A DNA stretch of 64,000 bases from JBCFAY01 sp038562375. GTDB taxonomy: Bacteria; Bacillota; Clostridia; Christensenellales; CAG-138. A model generated the notes under the pieces. That model did not search any database and had not been told where the DNA came from. It saw only the letters and a list, made by a program, of their open reading frames with translations. A program made the translations under genes and the position numbers. Below are positions 31,662 through 40,739 of the stretch, piece after piece; within the stretch, counting starts at the first letter, position 1; every line of letters begins with the position of its first letter. Location of the stretch: positions 1-64,000 of the forward strand of contig JBCFAY010000002.1 in NCBI GenBank assembly GCA_038562375.1, given 5' to 3'.

Positions 31662-32633
31662 TCATACTCTCCAGGCACACTTTTTCAACACTCGATGATA
31701 GGTCGGCATATCTTCGGCAACCGCGGACACGGCCTCAAGTTTTCCGGCACGGATCATCTCTTCTATACGGCAGGCGATCCAAGAATCGCTCATTCCAAGC
31801 TGGTATTTACCAAGCACCCGTCCGATAATCAGCGCTTCCTGAAATTCCTCGCCCTCTGCTGCGATTTCGCGAAGGATAAAGTCATCATAGAGGGTTTCCG
31901 ATGCGCTGACCAACTGTCCGTTCAGTACGGCCCGCAAAGGTGCGTTCTCTCCTTGAAGCTCCTGCCAATGAAATGCACAGCTTTTTCTAAATAGCGGAGG
32001 CACCGGCTTTTGCAAGGCAAGATACCGATGCCATGCTCCGGGAGATACTTCACCCCAGCCGCTTTTCCGTACGATATTTCCTTTTTCGTCAGCCTCCCAT
32101 TCCGGGAGCTTGACAATAAAAATCTGTCCGTCCTGCACTTTCCACTGATTCAACTGCCCCATGAACCAACACAGTCCGCACATTTCATCAGGATGATTGC
32201 TGTACCAGATTCGAAGGGATTCCCCCGCCGCTGCGCGTTCCCGAACCGTTTTCAGATATTCATTTACCCTTTTCATTATTTCCTGAGCCGCCCGACGTCC
32301 CTCGTCATTTGGATAAACGCTAAATAAGTGTTCCAACGTCCGCTTCCGCTTTATCCCCGGCTGATTCTCCGAAATATCTCCAACGCCCAGCGCCAAATGG
32401 AATCCATAGACGTCTGCTGAATTTCCGCCCAAGGGGACGGCGCTCTCCCACGCCAAGCGCGCCTTTTCCTCTGCATTTCGTTGGGCGGCTTCAACTTCCT
32501 CTTTGGTCGGCTTGCTTCCGTCCGCATGGCTAACGAAAACGCCGATACATCCTCTTTGATATTTCCCTTTGCCATAGTGCTGCGCCATCTTAAGGCTTCC
32601 GCAAGCACTATCGCTGAATACGATCTCAATCAT
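31662..32633 (-). CDS. DUF1835/DUF3658-type protein
   Basis: A 323-residue protein. The N-terminus IEIVFSDSACGSLKMAQ matches the DUF1835 start as I recall it. The middle includes IWYSNHPDEMCGLCWF, where DUF1835 proteins place a conserved Asp/Trp segment. The C-terminus (about 235-320) resembles DUF3658. The function is unknown. Codon use is less GC-biased than that of its neighbours and it is flanked by terminators, so it may be a recent arrival. GGAGG lies 9 bases before the ATG. Confidence 0.65.
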   Translation of the reverse strand: MIEIVFSDSACGSLKMAQHYGKGKYQRGCIGVFVSHADGSKPTKEEVEAAQRNAEEKARLAWESAVPLGGNSADVYGFHLALGVGDISENQPGIKRKRTLEHLFSVYPNDEGRRAAQEIMKRVNEYLKTVRERAAAGESLRIWYSNHPDEMCGLCWFMGQLNQWKVQDGQIFIVKLPEWEADEKGNIVRKSGWGEVSPGAWHRYLALQKPVPPLFRKSCAFHWQELQGENAPLRAVLNGQLVSASETLYDDFILREIAAEGEEFQEALIIGRVLGKYQLGMSDSWIACRIEEMIRAGKLEAVSAVAEDMPTYHRVLKKCAWRV

Positions 32634-32798
32634 AACAATTGTCCTCCAAGTCCCGGATCAAACGCAAGCTCAATCACGCTGATCCCCTGTCCTAGCCAAA
32701 TGTAAAAGCCAGCAATGCCGTGGCATTTTTCTCCATTGAGTATAGCATAGGAATTCCGTGTTCGCATCAAAGCGATCATGGGCGGTGTCTAAACAACG

Positions 32799-32830
32799 CG
32801 GAGCGCCCGCCAGGCAAGGCGAACGCTCCG
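32799..32830 (-). terminator. Terminator of lon
   Basis: A 13-bp near-perfect stem (32830-32818 with 32811-32799) followed on the - strand by a T-rich TTGTTT, 22 bp after the lon stop codon. Confidence 0.7.
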
Positions 32831-32851
32831 AAAATATCGATCGATCTGAAA

Positions 32852-35218
32852 TTACTGGACCAGTTGGCCTCGCTTTGTGATCTGCGGCGTCATGGAAAAA
32901 TCGGACGCCGCATCGGAGCGCACTAGCACGCGGCGCAATACGGCGGCAGCGTTGTCCGCGTACACGATCTCCAACAGCTCCCGGACGCTCTCCGGAACCT
33001 CCTCGATATCCCTGCGGTTCGCTTCCGGCACGATGACCGTATGAATGCCCGCGCGCACCGCGGCAAGCAGTTTTTCGCGCAGTCCGCCCACGGCGAGCAC
33101 CCGCCCGCGAAGCGTGATTTCGCCGGTCATGGCGATGCCAGCCTTGACCGGGATCTCCGTGAAGGCGCTGAGCATAGCGGTCATCATCGTGACGCCCGCG
33201 CTCGGCCCGTCCTTGGGCGTCGCGCCCTCGGGCACGTGCACATGGATGTCCTTGCGCATATAGAAGTCCGGCTGCAGGCCGTATTCCTCGCCGTGCGCGC
33301 GCACATAGGTCAGCGCCGCCTTGGCGCTCTCCTGCATCACGTCGCCGAGGTGCCCGGTCAGGAGAATCTGGCCGGTTCCATTGTAGACCTGCGCTTCCAC
33401 GGTGAGCGTGTCGCCTCCCGCCGACGTCCACGCGAGCCCGTTGACGAGGCCGACGGCGGCCTTGGCCTCAGCCGCCTCATGGCGGTATTTGGGCTGACCG
33501 AGATAGTCGAGGAGCTTCTGGCGGTTCATGCGCACGCGCGGCTTGCCCTCGACGATCTCGCATGCCGCCTTGCGGCATACCTTCGCGATGGAGCGCTCGA
33601 GTTCGCGCACGCCCGCCTCGGACGTATAGCCGTTGATGATCGCGCGCAGGTTCGCGTCCGAAAGCGTCAGCATACCCTTTTGCAGGCCGTGCTTCTCCGT
33701 CTGCTTTTTGATCAGATGCCTCTGCGCGATCTGAATCTTCTCATCCTCGAGATACCCTTCGATGCGGATGAGCTCCATCCGGTCGAGCAAGGGCTTGGGT
33801 ATGGTTTCGATGCTGTTCGCGGTCGTCACGAACATCACCTTGGAAAGATCGTAAGGAAGCTCCAGGTAATGATCCCGGAATTCGAAGTTCTGCGCGCTGT
33901 CGAGAACCTCGAGCATCGCGGAGGCGGGATCTCCCCGCATATCCTGGCCGAGCTTGTCGATTTCGTCAAAGAGCAGCAGCGGATTGACCGTCCCCGCCTG
34001 CTTGAGCGCCGCGATTACGCGGCCCGGCATGGCCCCGATATAGGTGCGGCGATGGCCGCGCAGCTCCGCCTCATCGCGGATGCCGCCGAGGCTCATGCGC
34101 ACGAACTTGCGGCCGAGCGCCCGCGCGATCGACGAGCACACCGAGGTTTTGCCGACGCCCGGAGGCCCGACAAAGCAGAGGATCTGGCCCGTCGTACCGC
34201 CCGAAAGCCGCGCTACGGCGATTTGCTCGAGCACGCGCTCCTTGACTTTTTCGAGCCCGTAATGATCCTCGTTTAAAACGCGCTCCGCGTTCTTCAGTTC
34301 CAGATTGTCGGTTGTGTTTTCGCTCCACGGAAGATCGAGCACCAGCTCGATATAATTGCGCACGCCGGGCGCCTCATGCGAACCGGAAGGCATCGCCTCC
34401 AGCCGGTCGATCTCCTTGCATAGCTTTGCGCGCACAGCGTCCGGGAGTTTTTTTGCTTCCATACGGTCGCGGTACTGCTCGATCTCCGAACCGTCCGAGT
34501 CGCCCAGTTCCTTCTGGATCGCCCGGATCTGCTCCCGAAGATAATAATCCTTTTGGTTTTTATCGACCTGCTTGCGCACCTGCGCCGCGATCCTTTTATC
34601 GACCCGGAGGATCTCCAGTTCGCGGCCGATGATCTCATGCACGGTGCTCAGCCGTTCGATCGGATCGATCGTCTCCAGGATGCGCTGCTTATCCTCCACC
34701 TTGTGGATGGTCTGCTCCGCGACCGCATCGGCATAATCGGAGATGTTCTCAAGATCCTCGACGTTGAGCATGGTATCCGTGTTGACGCGCCCCGAGAGCG
34801 AGCAATAGCTTTGAAAGCGCTCGGAGACGCGCCTTCTTAGCGCCTCGGCGACGACCTTGTCGTATTCGACCTCCTCAAGGCGGAGCACGTCGGCCTCGAA
34901 AAACGGATCGGAGACGTGGAATTCATCCGCGCGTGCGCGCGCGATGCCCTCGGCCAGAACGCGCACGGAATCGCCCGGAATGCGCAGTATCTGCCGGATT
35001 TTACACACGGTGCCGATCTGGAATACATCCTCGCCGGTAATATCGTTTTTGCGAGGATCTTTCTGAGACACCAAAAATACAACGGAATCATCCTCGACTG
35101 CGGACTGCAATGCTCCCACGGTCTTCGGACGCCCCGCATCAAAATGCAATAGCTCGCCCGGCAGAACCACCAATCCCCGCAGCGGTACCACCGGCAGCTT
35201 TTCGCGTGAAGCTGTCAA
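32852..35218 (-). CDS. lon: ATP-dependent protease LonA
   Basis: A 788-residue cytoplasmic AAA+ protease for misfolded and regulatory proteins. An N-terminal LON substrate domain (about 8-200) is followed by the ATPase with Walker A GPPGVGKTS and Walker B LLFDEIDK. The Ser-Lys protease domain has Ser673 (PKDGPSAG) and Lys716. The start is TTG at 35218 with GGGGGA 8 bases upstream. It is followed by a terminator. The LonB gene lies just upstream on the same strand, an arrangement also known in spore formers. Confidence 0.96.
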   Translation of the reverse strand: MTASREKLPVVPLRGLVVLPGELLHFDAGRPKTVGALQSAVEDDSVVFLVSQKDPRKNDITGEDVFQIGTVCKIRQILRIPGDSVRVLAEGIARARADEFHVSDPFFEADVLRLEEVEYDKVVAEALRRRVSERFQSYCSLSGRVNTDTMLNVEDLENISDYADAVAEQTIHKVEDKQRILETIDPIERLSTVHEIIGRELEILRVDKRIAAQVRKQVDKNQKDYYLREQIRAIQKELGDSDGSEIEQYRDRMEAKKLPDAVRAKLCKEIDRLEAMPSGSHEAPGVRNYIELVLDLPWSENTTDNLELKNAERVLNEDHYGLEKVKERVLEQIAVARLSGGTTGQILCFVGPPGVGKTSVCSSIARALGRKFVRMSLGGIRDEAELRGHRRTYIGAMPGRVIAALKQAGTVNPLLLFDEIDKLGQDMRGDPASAMLEVLDSAQNFEFRDHYLELPYDLSKVMFVTTANSIETIPKPLLDRMELIRIEGYLEDEKIQIAQRHLIKKQTEKHGLQKGMLTLSDANLRAIINGYTSEAGVRELERSIAKVCRKAACEIVEGKPRVRMNRQKLLDYLGQPKYRHEAAEAKAAVGLVNGLAWTSAGGDTLTVEAQVYNGTGQILLTGHLGDVMQESAKAALTYVRAHGEEYGLQPDFYMRKDIHVHVPEGATPKDGPSAGVTMMTAMLSAFTEIPVKAGIAMTGEITLRGRVLAVGGLREKLLAAVRAGIHTVIVPEANRRDIEEVPESVRELLEIVYADNAAAVLRRVLVRSDAASDFSMTPQITKRGQLVQ

Positions 35219-35326
35219 AACTGTTCCCCCATTTCGTGGTTATCGTATATACATCAGTATATCGATAACTCGATCATAAGGCAACCTAATGAATGCGAGC
35301 AATATGTGACAAAAAAGGACGGCTGT

Positions 35327-37003
35327 TCAGTTCGTGGGAGCCGCTCCCAATACCTCCGTTTTTTCCGTAATATGATGGCGCTGAAGGTCGAACGCCAGCC
35401 GAATGACCTGCTGTATATCCGTTACCGGCTCGATGCGCGCGTGCATCGCCGCATAGGCCTCCTCGTAGTTCTCCGACGGGATGACGATCAACTGCGCGCC
35501 CGCCTCGATGGCCGCATTGACCTTTTCCCTTACGCCGCCCACGGGCAGGATGTCGCCATGGATGCTGATTTCCCCGGTCAGGGCGATCTTTTGAACGGGG
35601 GCTTTCCCCGTAACCGCGCTCACGACCGCCACGGCGAGCGCCGCCCCGGCGCTCGGCCCATCCATCGGAACGCCTCCGGGAATATTGATGTGAATGTCAT
35701 AGTCGCTGCAATCGATATCAAGCCGCTTTTTGAGCGCGCCGATCACGTTTTCGATGGAGCTTCGGGCCGTGCTCTTGCGCCTTAACCGTCGCCCGCGCAG
35801 CTCGAGCTCTTCCTCCTCCACGACGCCGCTGATCACGAGCTTGCCGTTTCCTTTGGCCGCGGGGGTGGCCACGCATTCGATTTCGATCACGGCTCCCTGC
35901 CCCACACCGGTCACGGCAAGCCCCGCGCAGATGCCCGCATCCGGCGATTCCCGGATATGGAACGGCTGCCTCAGAGCATAATTGCAGGTTCTCGCTACCC
36001 ACCGGATATCCGGCTCCTGAATCTCATGCCGCCGCTCCGAATACGCCGCGCCGCTCGCCAATTGAATGATGTTGACCGCGTCGCGGCCGGACGCGGCGTA
36101 CATCGCGCAGAGCCTGAGCGCGCCTGGGCGGATGCCGTAGCCTATGCGCTCCGCGGCCCCGGCGGCGATGCGCGCGAGCTCAGGCTGCCCAAGCGGCATG
36201 AAGTACAGCTCCATGCAACGCGAGCGCAGCGCCGGCGGGAGTTCCTCCGGCTGGCGCGTCGTCGCGCCGACCAGGCGGAAATCGGCAGGGAGCCCATTCT
36301 GAAAAATATCGTGGATATATGCCGGTATGGAGCGGTTGTCCTTGGAATAATATGCGCTCTCGAAACTGACCTTTCGGTCCTCGAGCACTTTTAGGAGCTT
36401 ATTCATCTGCATCGGATGCAGCTCGCCGATCTCGTCGAGGAAGAGTACGCCGCAATGGGCGCGGCTTACCGCTCCGGGCTTCGGCTGCGGCACGCCCTGG
36501 CTGCCGAGAGCCCCCGCGCCCTGGTAGATCGGATCGTGCACCGAGCCCATCAACGGGTCGGCGATGGCCCTTTCGTCGAAACGAACGCAGGTCGCGTCGA
36601 TCTCGACGAATTTTGAATAGGTGCTGAACGGCGAATCGACGCTCTTTTTCGCCTCCTCGAGCACAAGCCGGGCGGCGCAGGTTTTGCCGACGCCCGGAGG
36701 CCCGTAGATGATTACATGCTGCGGGTTCGGCCCGCACAGCGCGGCCCGGAGCGCCTTGATGCCCTCCTCCTGGCCGATGATGTCGTTTAGCTGCGCCGGG
36801 CGCGTCAATTCGCTCAGAGGGACGTTGAGGGAATGGTTGCGCATACGCCTTAGTTCCTGAAGTTCGTGGCCTTCGGTTTTTCCGATGCCCTTTTCAATTA
36901 CCGCGCCGCCGCGGTCGCGCTTGCGCAAAATAACATATACGAAACAGATCACGGCCACCATACCGATCATCTGTAGCAAAAATATCAAAAAATTCCATTC
37001 CAT
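35327..37003 (-). CDS. lonB: ATP-dependent protease LonB
   Basis: A 558-residue Lon-type protease without the LON N-terminal domain. It has a single transmembrane helix (about 5-25), an AAA+ module with Walker A GPPGVGKTC and Walker B VLFLDEIGEL, and a protease domain with Ser451 (MDGPSAG) and Lys494. Bacillus LonB is forespore-associated and works in sporulation; the same role is likely here given spoIIP and gpr in the window. The ATG at 37003 has GGAGG. It precedes lonA by about 110 bp. Confidence 0.94.
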   Translation of the reverse strand: MEWNFLIFLLQMIGMVAVICFVYVILRKRDRGGAVIEKGIGKTEGHELQELRRMRNHSLNVPLSELTRPAQLNDIIGQEEGIKALRAALCGPNPQHVIIYGPPGVGKTCAARLVLEEAKKSVDSPFSTYSKFVEIDATCVRFDERAIADPLMGSVHDPIYQGAGALGSQGVPQPKPGAVSRAHCGVLFLDEIGELHPMQMNKLLKVLEDRKVSFESAYYSKDNRSIPAYIHDIFQNGLPADFRLVGATTRQPEELPPALRSRCMELYFMPLGQPELARIAAGAAERIGYGIRPGALRLCAMYAASGRDAVNIIQLASGAAYSERRHEIQEPDIRWVARTCNYALRQPFHIRESPDAGICAGLAVTGVGQGAVIEIECVATPAAKGNGKLVISGVVEEEELELRGRRLRRKSTARSSIENVIGALKKRLDIDCSDYDIHINIPGGVPMDGPSAGAALAVAVVSAVTGKAPVQKIALTGEISIHGDILPVGGVREKVNAAIEAGAQLIVIPSENYEEAYAAMHARIEPVTDIQQVIRLAFDLQRHHITEKTEVLGAAPTN

Positions 37004-37095
37004 AGATGCCTCCGTTTACACACCGTCTTGCATTGCGTTTAGTATGTGTGTGCAGGCGATTTTTAAAGAAGGTAGTTAATGGAGCGTTTTCAAAA

Positions 37096-37122
37096 AAAAG
37101 AAGCCGATAAACGGCTTCTTTT
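37096..37122 (-). terminator. Terminator of ispH-rpsA
   Basis: An 11-bp stem AAAAGAAGCCG/CGGCTTCTTTT (37096-37106 with 37112-37122) with T-runs on both sides and a strong T8 on the - strand. Confidence 0.85.
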
Positions 37123-37149
37123 AAAAACAATCGATCCGCAAAACGCGGG

Positions 37150-39444
37150 TTATTCCTGATCTTCGTTTTCAGCGTTGAAATTCGAAAACAGGTCCGCCAG
37201 GGACGTCGTAGCCTGCTGCACCGGCGGAAGCTGATAATCCCCATCCTCGTTGCGCGAGCGGCGATCGCTGCGCTCCGAGCGCTCGGTGCGTTCCGGACGC
37301 GGGCTGCGCGGCTCCTGCTGCTTCTGGGAATGCTGCTCGGAGGTAGCCTGACGCTGCGCCTGGCGCTCGGCATTGGCCTTCTCGCGCTCAAGCTTTTCCT
37401 GCTCGATCTGTTCGAGGATCTCGGGATTCTCCTCGAGTATGACTTCCTTGCGGCTCAAGCTGATGCGCTTGGCTTCCATATTTACATCCAAAACCTTGCA
37501 GCGCACCACATCGCCGACGTTGATCTCATCCTCGACCTTCGCGATGCGCCGAACGGCAACCTGCGAAATGTGGATCAGGCCGTCGATCGTCGGCTCGAGC
37601 GCGACGAACGCGCCGAACGGTACGATCCTGACGACCTTGCCTTCGACGATCGAGCCGACCGGGTATTTTTCCGCCGCCATCGTCCAAGGCTTGGGCTGAA
37701 GCTGCTTATACCCAAGCGAAACGCGCTCCTTAGCTACGTCGACATTGAGGATCAAAACCTCGATGCTCTGGCCGATCTTAAGGACGTCGGAAGGATGCTT
37801 CACGCGGCCCCAACCGATATCCGTCACATGCACAAGCCCGTCCACGCCGCCGATATCGACAAAAGCGCCGAAATCGGTCAGCCTGCGGACGACGCCCTGT
37901 ACCTTTGAACCAACGACAAGCTTTTCCCAGGTCTTTTTCTTCTCGGCGGCCGCCTCGGCGACAAGCACTTCCTTCTGGGACGCGACGATGCGCTTGCGGG
38001 GCTTATCCACCTCGATGACCTTAAGCTTGAGGGGCTTGCCGATAAAGTCGTTCAAGTTTTCAACGTATTTGGTCGAAACATGCGAAGCGGGAACGAATGC
38101 GCGAACGCCGTTGATCATGGCGATCAGGCCGCCCTTGACGACCTCTTTGCCGACGCCCTCGAACACCTTCGTTTCGAGATCCTCGTCCTGCATGAACACG
38201 TCCCAAACCTTCTTGCTCTCGACGCTCTTGTGGGAAAGGATGACGTTGCCTTCGCCGTCGTTCACCTTAAGTACTTCAACCTCGATCTCGTCGCCGATCT
38301 TCACCACATCCGCGGGACTGACGTCGGGATCGGAGGAAAACTCGTTCTTGGGAATAAATCCGTCGGATTTATAGCCGATATTGACGCATACCTCGCCGTC
38401 GACAATCTGTACGACGGAACCGGTGATGATTTGGCCGTTCCTGATGCGCACCAAAGTCTTCTCAAAAGCCTCGGCAAAGCTGGATTCACCCGCTTCGGGG
38501 GATTCGGTCTCCTTCGCAGCAGAGGTTGCTGCAGCGGATTGTTCAACGGCAGCTTCTGCTTCCTTTTCGATTTCCTGGTTTTCTACTTGGGGGCTTTCAG
38601 CCATCGTCTTTTCCAGTTCGCTCATTCTTGTAGTAACCTCCCTAATCATCCAATCCGGCGTCGATGCGCCTGCAACAATTCCTATTATATCATTAGAATC
38701 AATTATTTCAAGTGAAAGTTCATTTGGTTTTTCTATCGTGTGCGTATTATCGCAGCGTTTTTTGCATAGGTCGTACAGTTTTTGGGTGTTGGCGCTGTTT
38801 CGTCCGCCGACGACGATCACAGCGTCAGACCTCTCGCTTAGACGAATCGCCTCTTCCCGCCGCGACAGCGTCGTGTCGCAGATCGTATGATGCGCCTCCA
38901 CAGCAGCGCTTTTCTCACGAATTTGGCGAAGAATCAACTCGTACTCCTCGGGCGGATATGTCGTTTGAGCAACGACGCATACGTTCATATTTGCAGGAAT
39001 CGCATCGACATCCTTCACGGAGTCGACGATGATGGCTGTGTTTCCACACCACCCGTCGATACCGATTACTTCCGGGTGTCCCGGCTTGCCGACGATCACG
39101 ACCTGCTTGCCGTCTTTTTTGGCCTGCTCGACGGTACGATGAATCTTTTTGACATAGGGACAGGTCGCGTCCACAACCCGAACGCCGCGCGCCGCGCACC
39201 CCTCGATCTGTTCCTTGGGCAGCCCGTGCGCGCGTATGATAAGGATATCCCCCTCCTTGAGCATAGAAAGATCGTTTACGGGCACGATCCCCTGCGCGCA
39301 CAGCTCGTCTACGACCGCTTGGTTATGGATCAGCTCCCCGGACGTATAGACCGGCGTTTCAAGCGCAGCCTGCTCCTTGGCGAGCGAAAGCGCGCGCTTG
39401 ACGCCGAAGCAGAACCCGCTATTTTTTGCGACGATTACCTGCAA
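37150..39444 (-). CDS. ispH-rpsA: IspH fused to ribosomal protein S1
   Basis: A 764-residue fusion. Residues about 1-275 are 4-hydroxy-3-methylbut-2-enyl diphosphate reductase (IspH), the last step of the MEP isoprenoid pathway. Its 4Fe-4S cysteines are in SGFCFGVKRAL, DATCPYVKKIH and the CDTT region. A Glu/Ala-rich linker leads to four S1 RNA-binding domains (about 335-665) and a Gln/Arg-rich tail. This fusion is known in Clostridia. An internal ATG (38625) with AGGGAGG upstream could yield free S1. The start overlaps the plsC stop by 10 bp in the cmk-plsC-ispH operon. Confidence 0.95.
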   Translation of the reverse strand: MQVIVAKNSGFCFGVKRALSLAKEQAALETPVYTSGELIHNQAVVDELCAQGIVPVNDLSMLKEGDILIIRAHGLPKEQIEGCAARGVRVVDATCPYVKKIHRTVEQAKKDGKQVVIVGKPGHPEVIGIDGWCGNTAIIVDSVKDVDAIPANMNVCVVAQTTYPPEEYELILRQIREKSAAVEAHHTICDTTLSRREEAIRLSERSDAVIVVGGRNSANTQKLYDLCKKRCDNTHTIEKPNELSLEIIDSNDIIGIVAGASTPDWMIREVTTRMSELEKTMAESPQVENQEIEKEAEAAVEQSAAATSAAKETESPEAGESSFAEAFEKTLVRIRNGQIITGSVVQIVDGEVCVNIGYKSDGFIPKNEFSSDPDVSPADVVKIGDEIEVEVLKVNDGEGNVILSHKSVESKKVWDVFMQDEDLETKVFEGVGKEVVKGGLIAMINGVRAFVPASHVSTKYVENLNDFIGKPLKLKVIEVDKPRKRIVASQKEVLVAEAAAEKKKTWEKLVVGSKVQGVVRRLTDFGAFVDIGGVDGLVHVTDIGWGRVKHPSDVLKIGQSIEVLILNVDVAKERVSLGYKQLQPKPWTMAAEKYPVGSIVEGKVVRIVPFGAFVALEPTIDGLIHISQVAVRRIAKVEDEINVGDVVRCKVLDVNMEAKRISLSRKEVILEENPEILEQIEQEKLEREKANAERQAQRQATSEQHSQKQQEPRSPRPERTERSERSDRRSRNEDGDYQLPPVQQATTSLADLFSNFNAENEDQE
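38623..38643 (-). promoter_or_regulatory. Possible internal ribosome-binding site for free S1
   Basis: AGGGAGGT (38643-38636) precedes an in-frame ATG (38625-38623) by 11 bases, exactly at the IspH/S1 junction (residue 274 of the fusion). It could allow separate synthesis of the S1 part. The spacing is slightly long. Confidence 0.45.
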
Positions 39445-40037
39445 TCCGTGGCCTCCAGTTCGATTTTCAGCGCATTGATCGCATCGGCGATTTTATTGGT
39501 CACCACGTCGATCAAAATCGTCTTATTGGCTTCCGCCACCAGCTCGACCGTGTTGATCGGCCTGCCGACGAGTATTTTGGGATGCATCATGCGCCAACTC
39601 CAGGGATGGATGTAGATCGGTATGATGGGCGCGCCCGTACGAACAGCGAGGAACGCCGCGCCCTTTTCGAACTCGTCCATGTCGTCGGTGACCGAGCGCT
39701 TGCCTTCGGGGAAAATGCCGAACACCTTGTCCTGGTTGAGCACCTTGATCGCCGTCTTGAGCGAGGCGAGATCCGCGGACTTGCGGTTTACCGGGAACGC
39801 GAGGCAGGAGCGCAGGAACAGATTCGCAAGCTTATTTTTAAAAAGCTCGGATTTTGCCATAAAATGCACGATGCGCGGCGAGCACAGCGCGATCAGTATC
39901 GGATCGGCCAGGCTGATATGGTTGGATACGAATATCGCCTTGCCCTTCACGCGCAGATTTTGCTTGCCGTATACCAGGGGCCTGAAAATGAGCAGCAGCA
40001 GCGGCCCGATGACATATTTAATAAGATAATACAGCAT
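39435..40037 (-). CDS. plsC: 1-acyl-sn-glycerol-3-phosphate acyltransferase
   Basis: A 200-residue membrane-associated acyltransferase that makes phosphatidic acid from lysophosphatidic acid. It has an N-terminal hydrophobic helix, the catalytic HX4D motif in SNHISLADP, and the glycerol-phosphate site FPEGKRS. The length suits bacterial PlsC. The ATG at 40037 has GGGAGG and overlaps little with cmk, whose stop is 10 bases away. It forms one operon with cmk and ispH-rpsA. Confidence 0.93.
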   Translation of the reverse strand: MLYYLIKYVIGPLLLLIFRPLVYGKQNLRVKGKAIFVSNHISLADPILIALCSPRIVHFMAKSELFKNKLANLFLRSCLAFPVNRKSADLASLKTAIKVLNQDKVFGIFPEGKRSVTDDMDEFEKGAAFLAVRTGAPIIPIYIHPWSWRMMHPKILVGRPINTVELVAEANKTILIDVVTNKIADAINALKIELEATDCR

Positions 40038-40047
40038 GCAGCCTCCC

Positions 40048-40722
40048 TTACCTCGCCGGGCGGATATGGTCCATGACGGCCTCGATCGCCTGTTCGATGG
40101 AAAGCGACGATGTATCGACCAAAACGGCATCCTCCGCCTGCCTTAGCGGAGCCATCGCGCGCGTGCTGTCGGTCAGATCGCGCTTTTGTATCTGATCGAG
40201 CACCTGTTCAAACGTCTCTCCGACGGAAAGCCCTTTTTGCTCCATCTCGAGCAGGCGGCGCCGCGCCCGCACCTCGGCGGATGCGGTAACGAAGAACTTA
40301 TATTTTGCATCCTTGAGCACATAGGTCGTGATATCGCGCCCGTCCATCACAACGTCGTGCTCCACAGCGATCTGCCGCTGAATCCGGACCAGCTTGTGGC
40401 GCACCGCCGGGATCACCGCAATATCCGAAGCGCCCTTTGAGACCTCGGAGGTACGGATCAAGCCCGTGACGTCCTCGCCGTCGAGCCAAAACGTCTGAAC
40501 GCCGTTTTCAAAGCCGACCCTTACGTCGGTATCGTCTAAAAACCCTTCGACGCCGACGGCGTCTCCCGGATCGATCCCAAGGCGCAGGGCTTTCAGCGCG
40601 AGCGTGCGATACATGGCCCCGGTATCCAGATGCAGGATATGAAGCTCTTTGGCGATCGCCTTGGCGATCGTGCTCTTGCCCGCGCCCGCAGGCCCGTCGA
40701 TAGCGATATTGATCCGTTCCAT
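40048..40722 (-). CDS. cmk: Cytidylate kinase
   Basis: A 224-residue nucleoside monophosphate kinase that phosphorylates CMP and dCMP. The P-loop GPAGAGKSTIAKAIA is at the N-terminus, with LDTGAMYRTLALKAL and VMDGRDITTYVL later. Family length is normal. It is the first gene of cmk-plsC-ispH/S1 and follows the HI0933-type flavoprotein gene on the same strand by 17 bp, so it may be in the same longer transcript. Confidence 0.96.
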   Translation of the reverse strand: MERINIAIDGPAGAGKSTIAKAIAKELHILHLDTGAMYRTLALKALRLGIDPGDAVGVEGFLDDTDVRVGFENGVQTFWLDGEDVTGLIRTSEVSKGASDIAVIPAVRHKLVRIQRQIAVEHDVVMDGRDITTYVLKDAKYKFFVTASAEVRARRRLLEMEQKGLSVGETFEQVLDQIQKRDLTDSTRAMAPLRQAEDAVLVDTSSLSIEQAIEAVMDHIRPAR

Positions 40723-40739
40723 AACAACACCTCTTTGCT

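Noticed and set aside
33041..34276. 411-codon + strand open frame opposite lonA
   Set aside because: Shadow of lonA; no ribosome-binding site or family motif.
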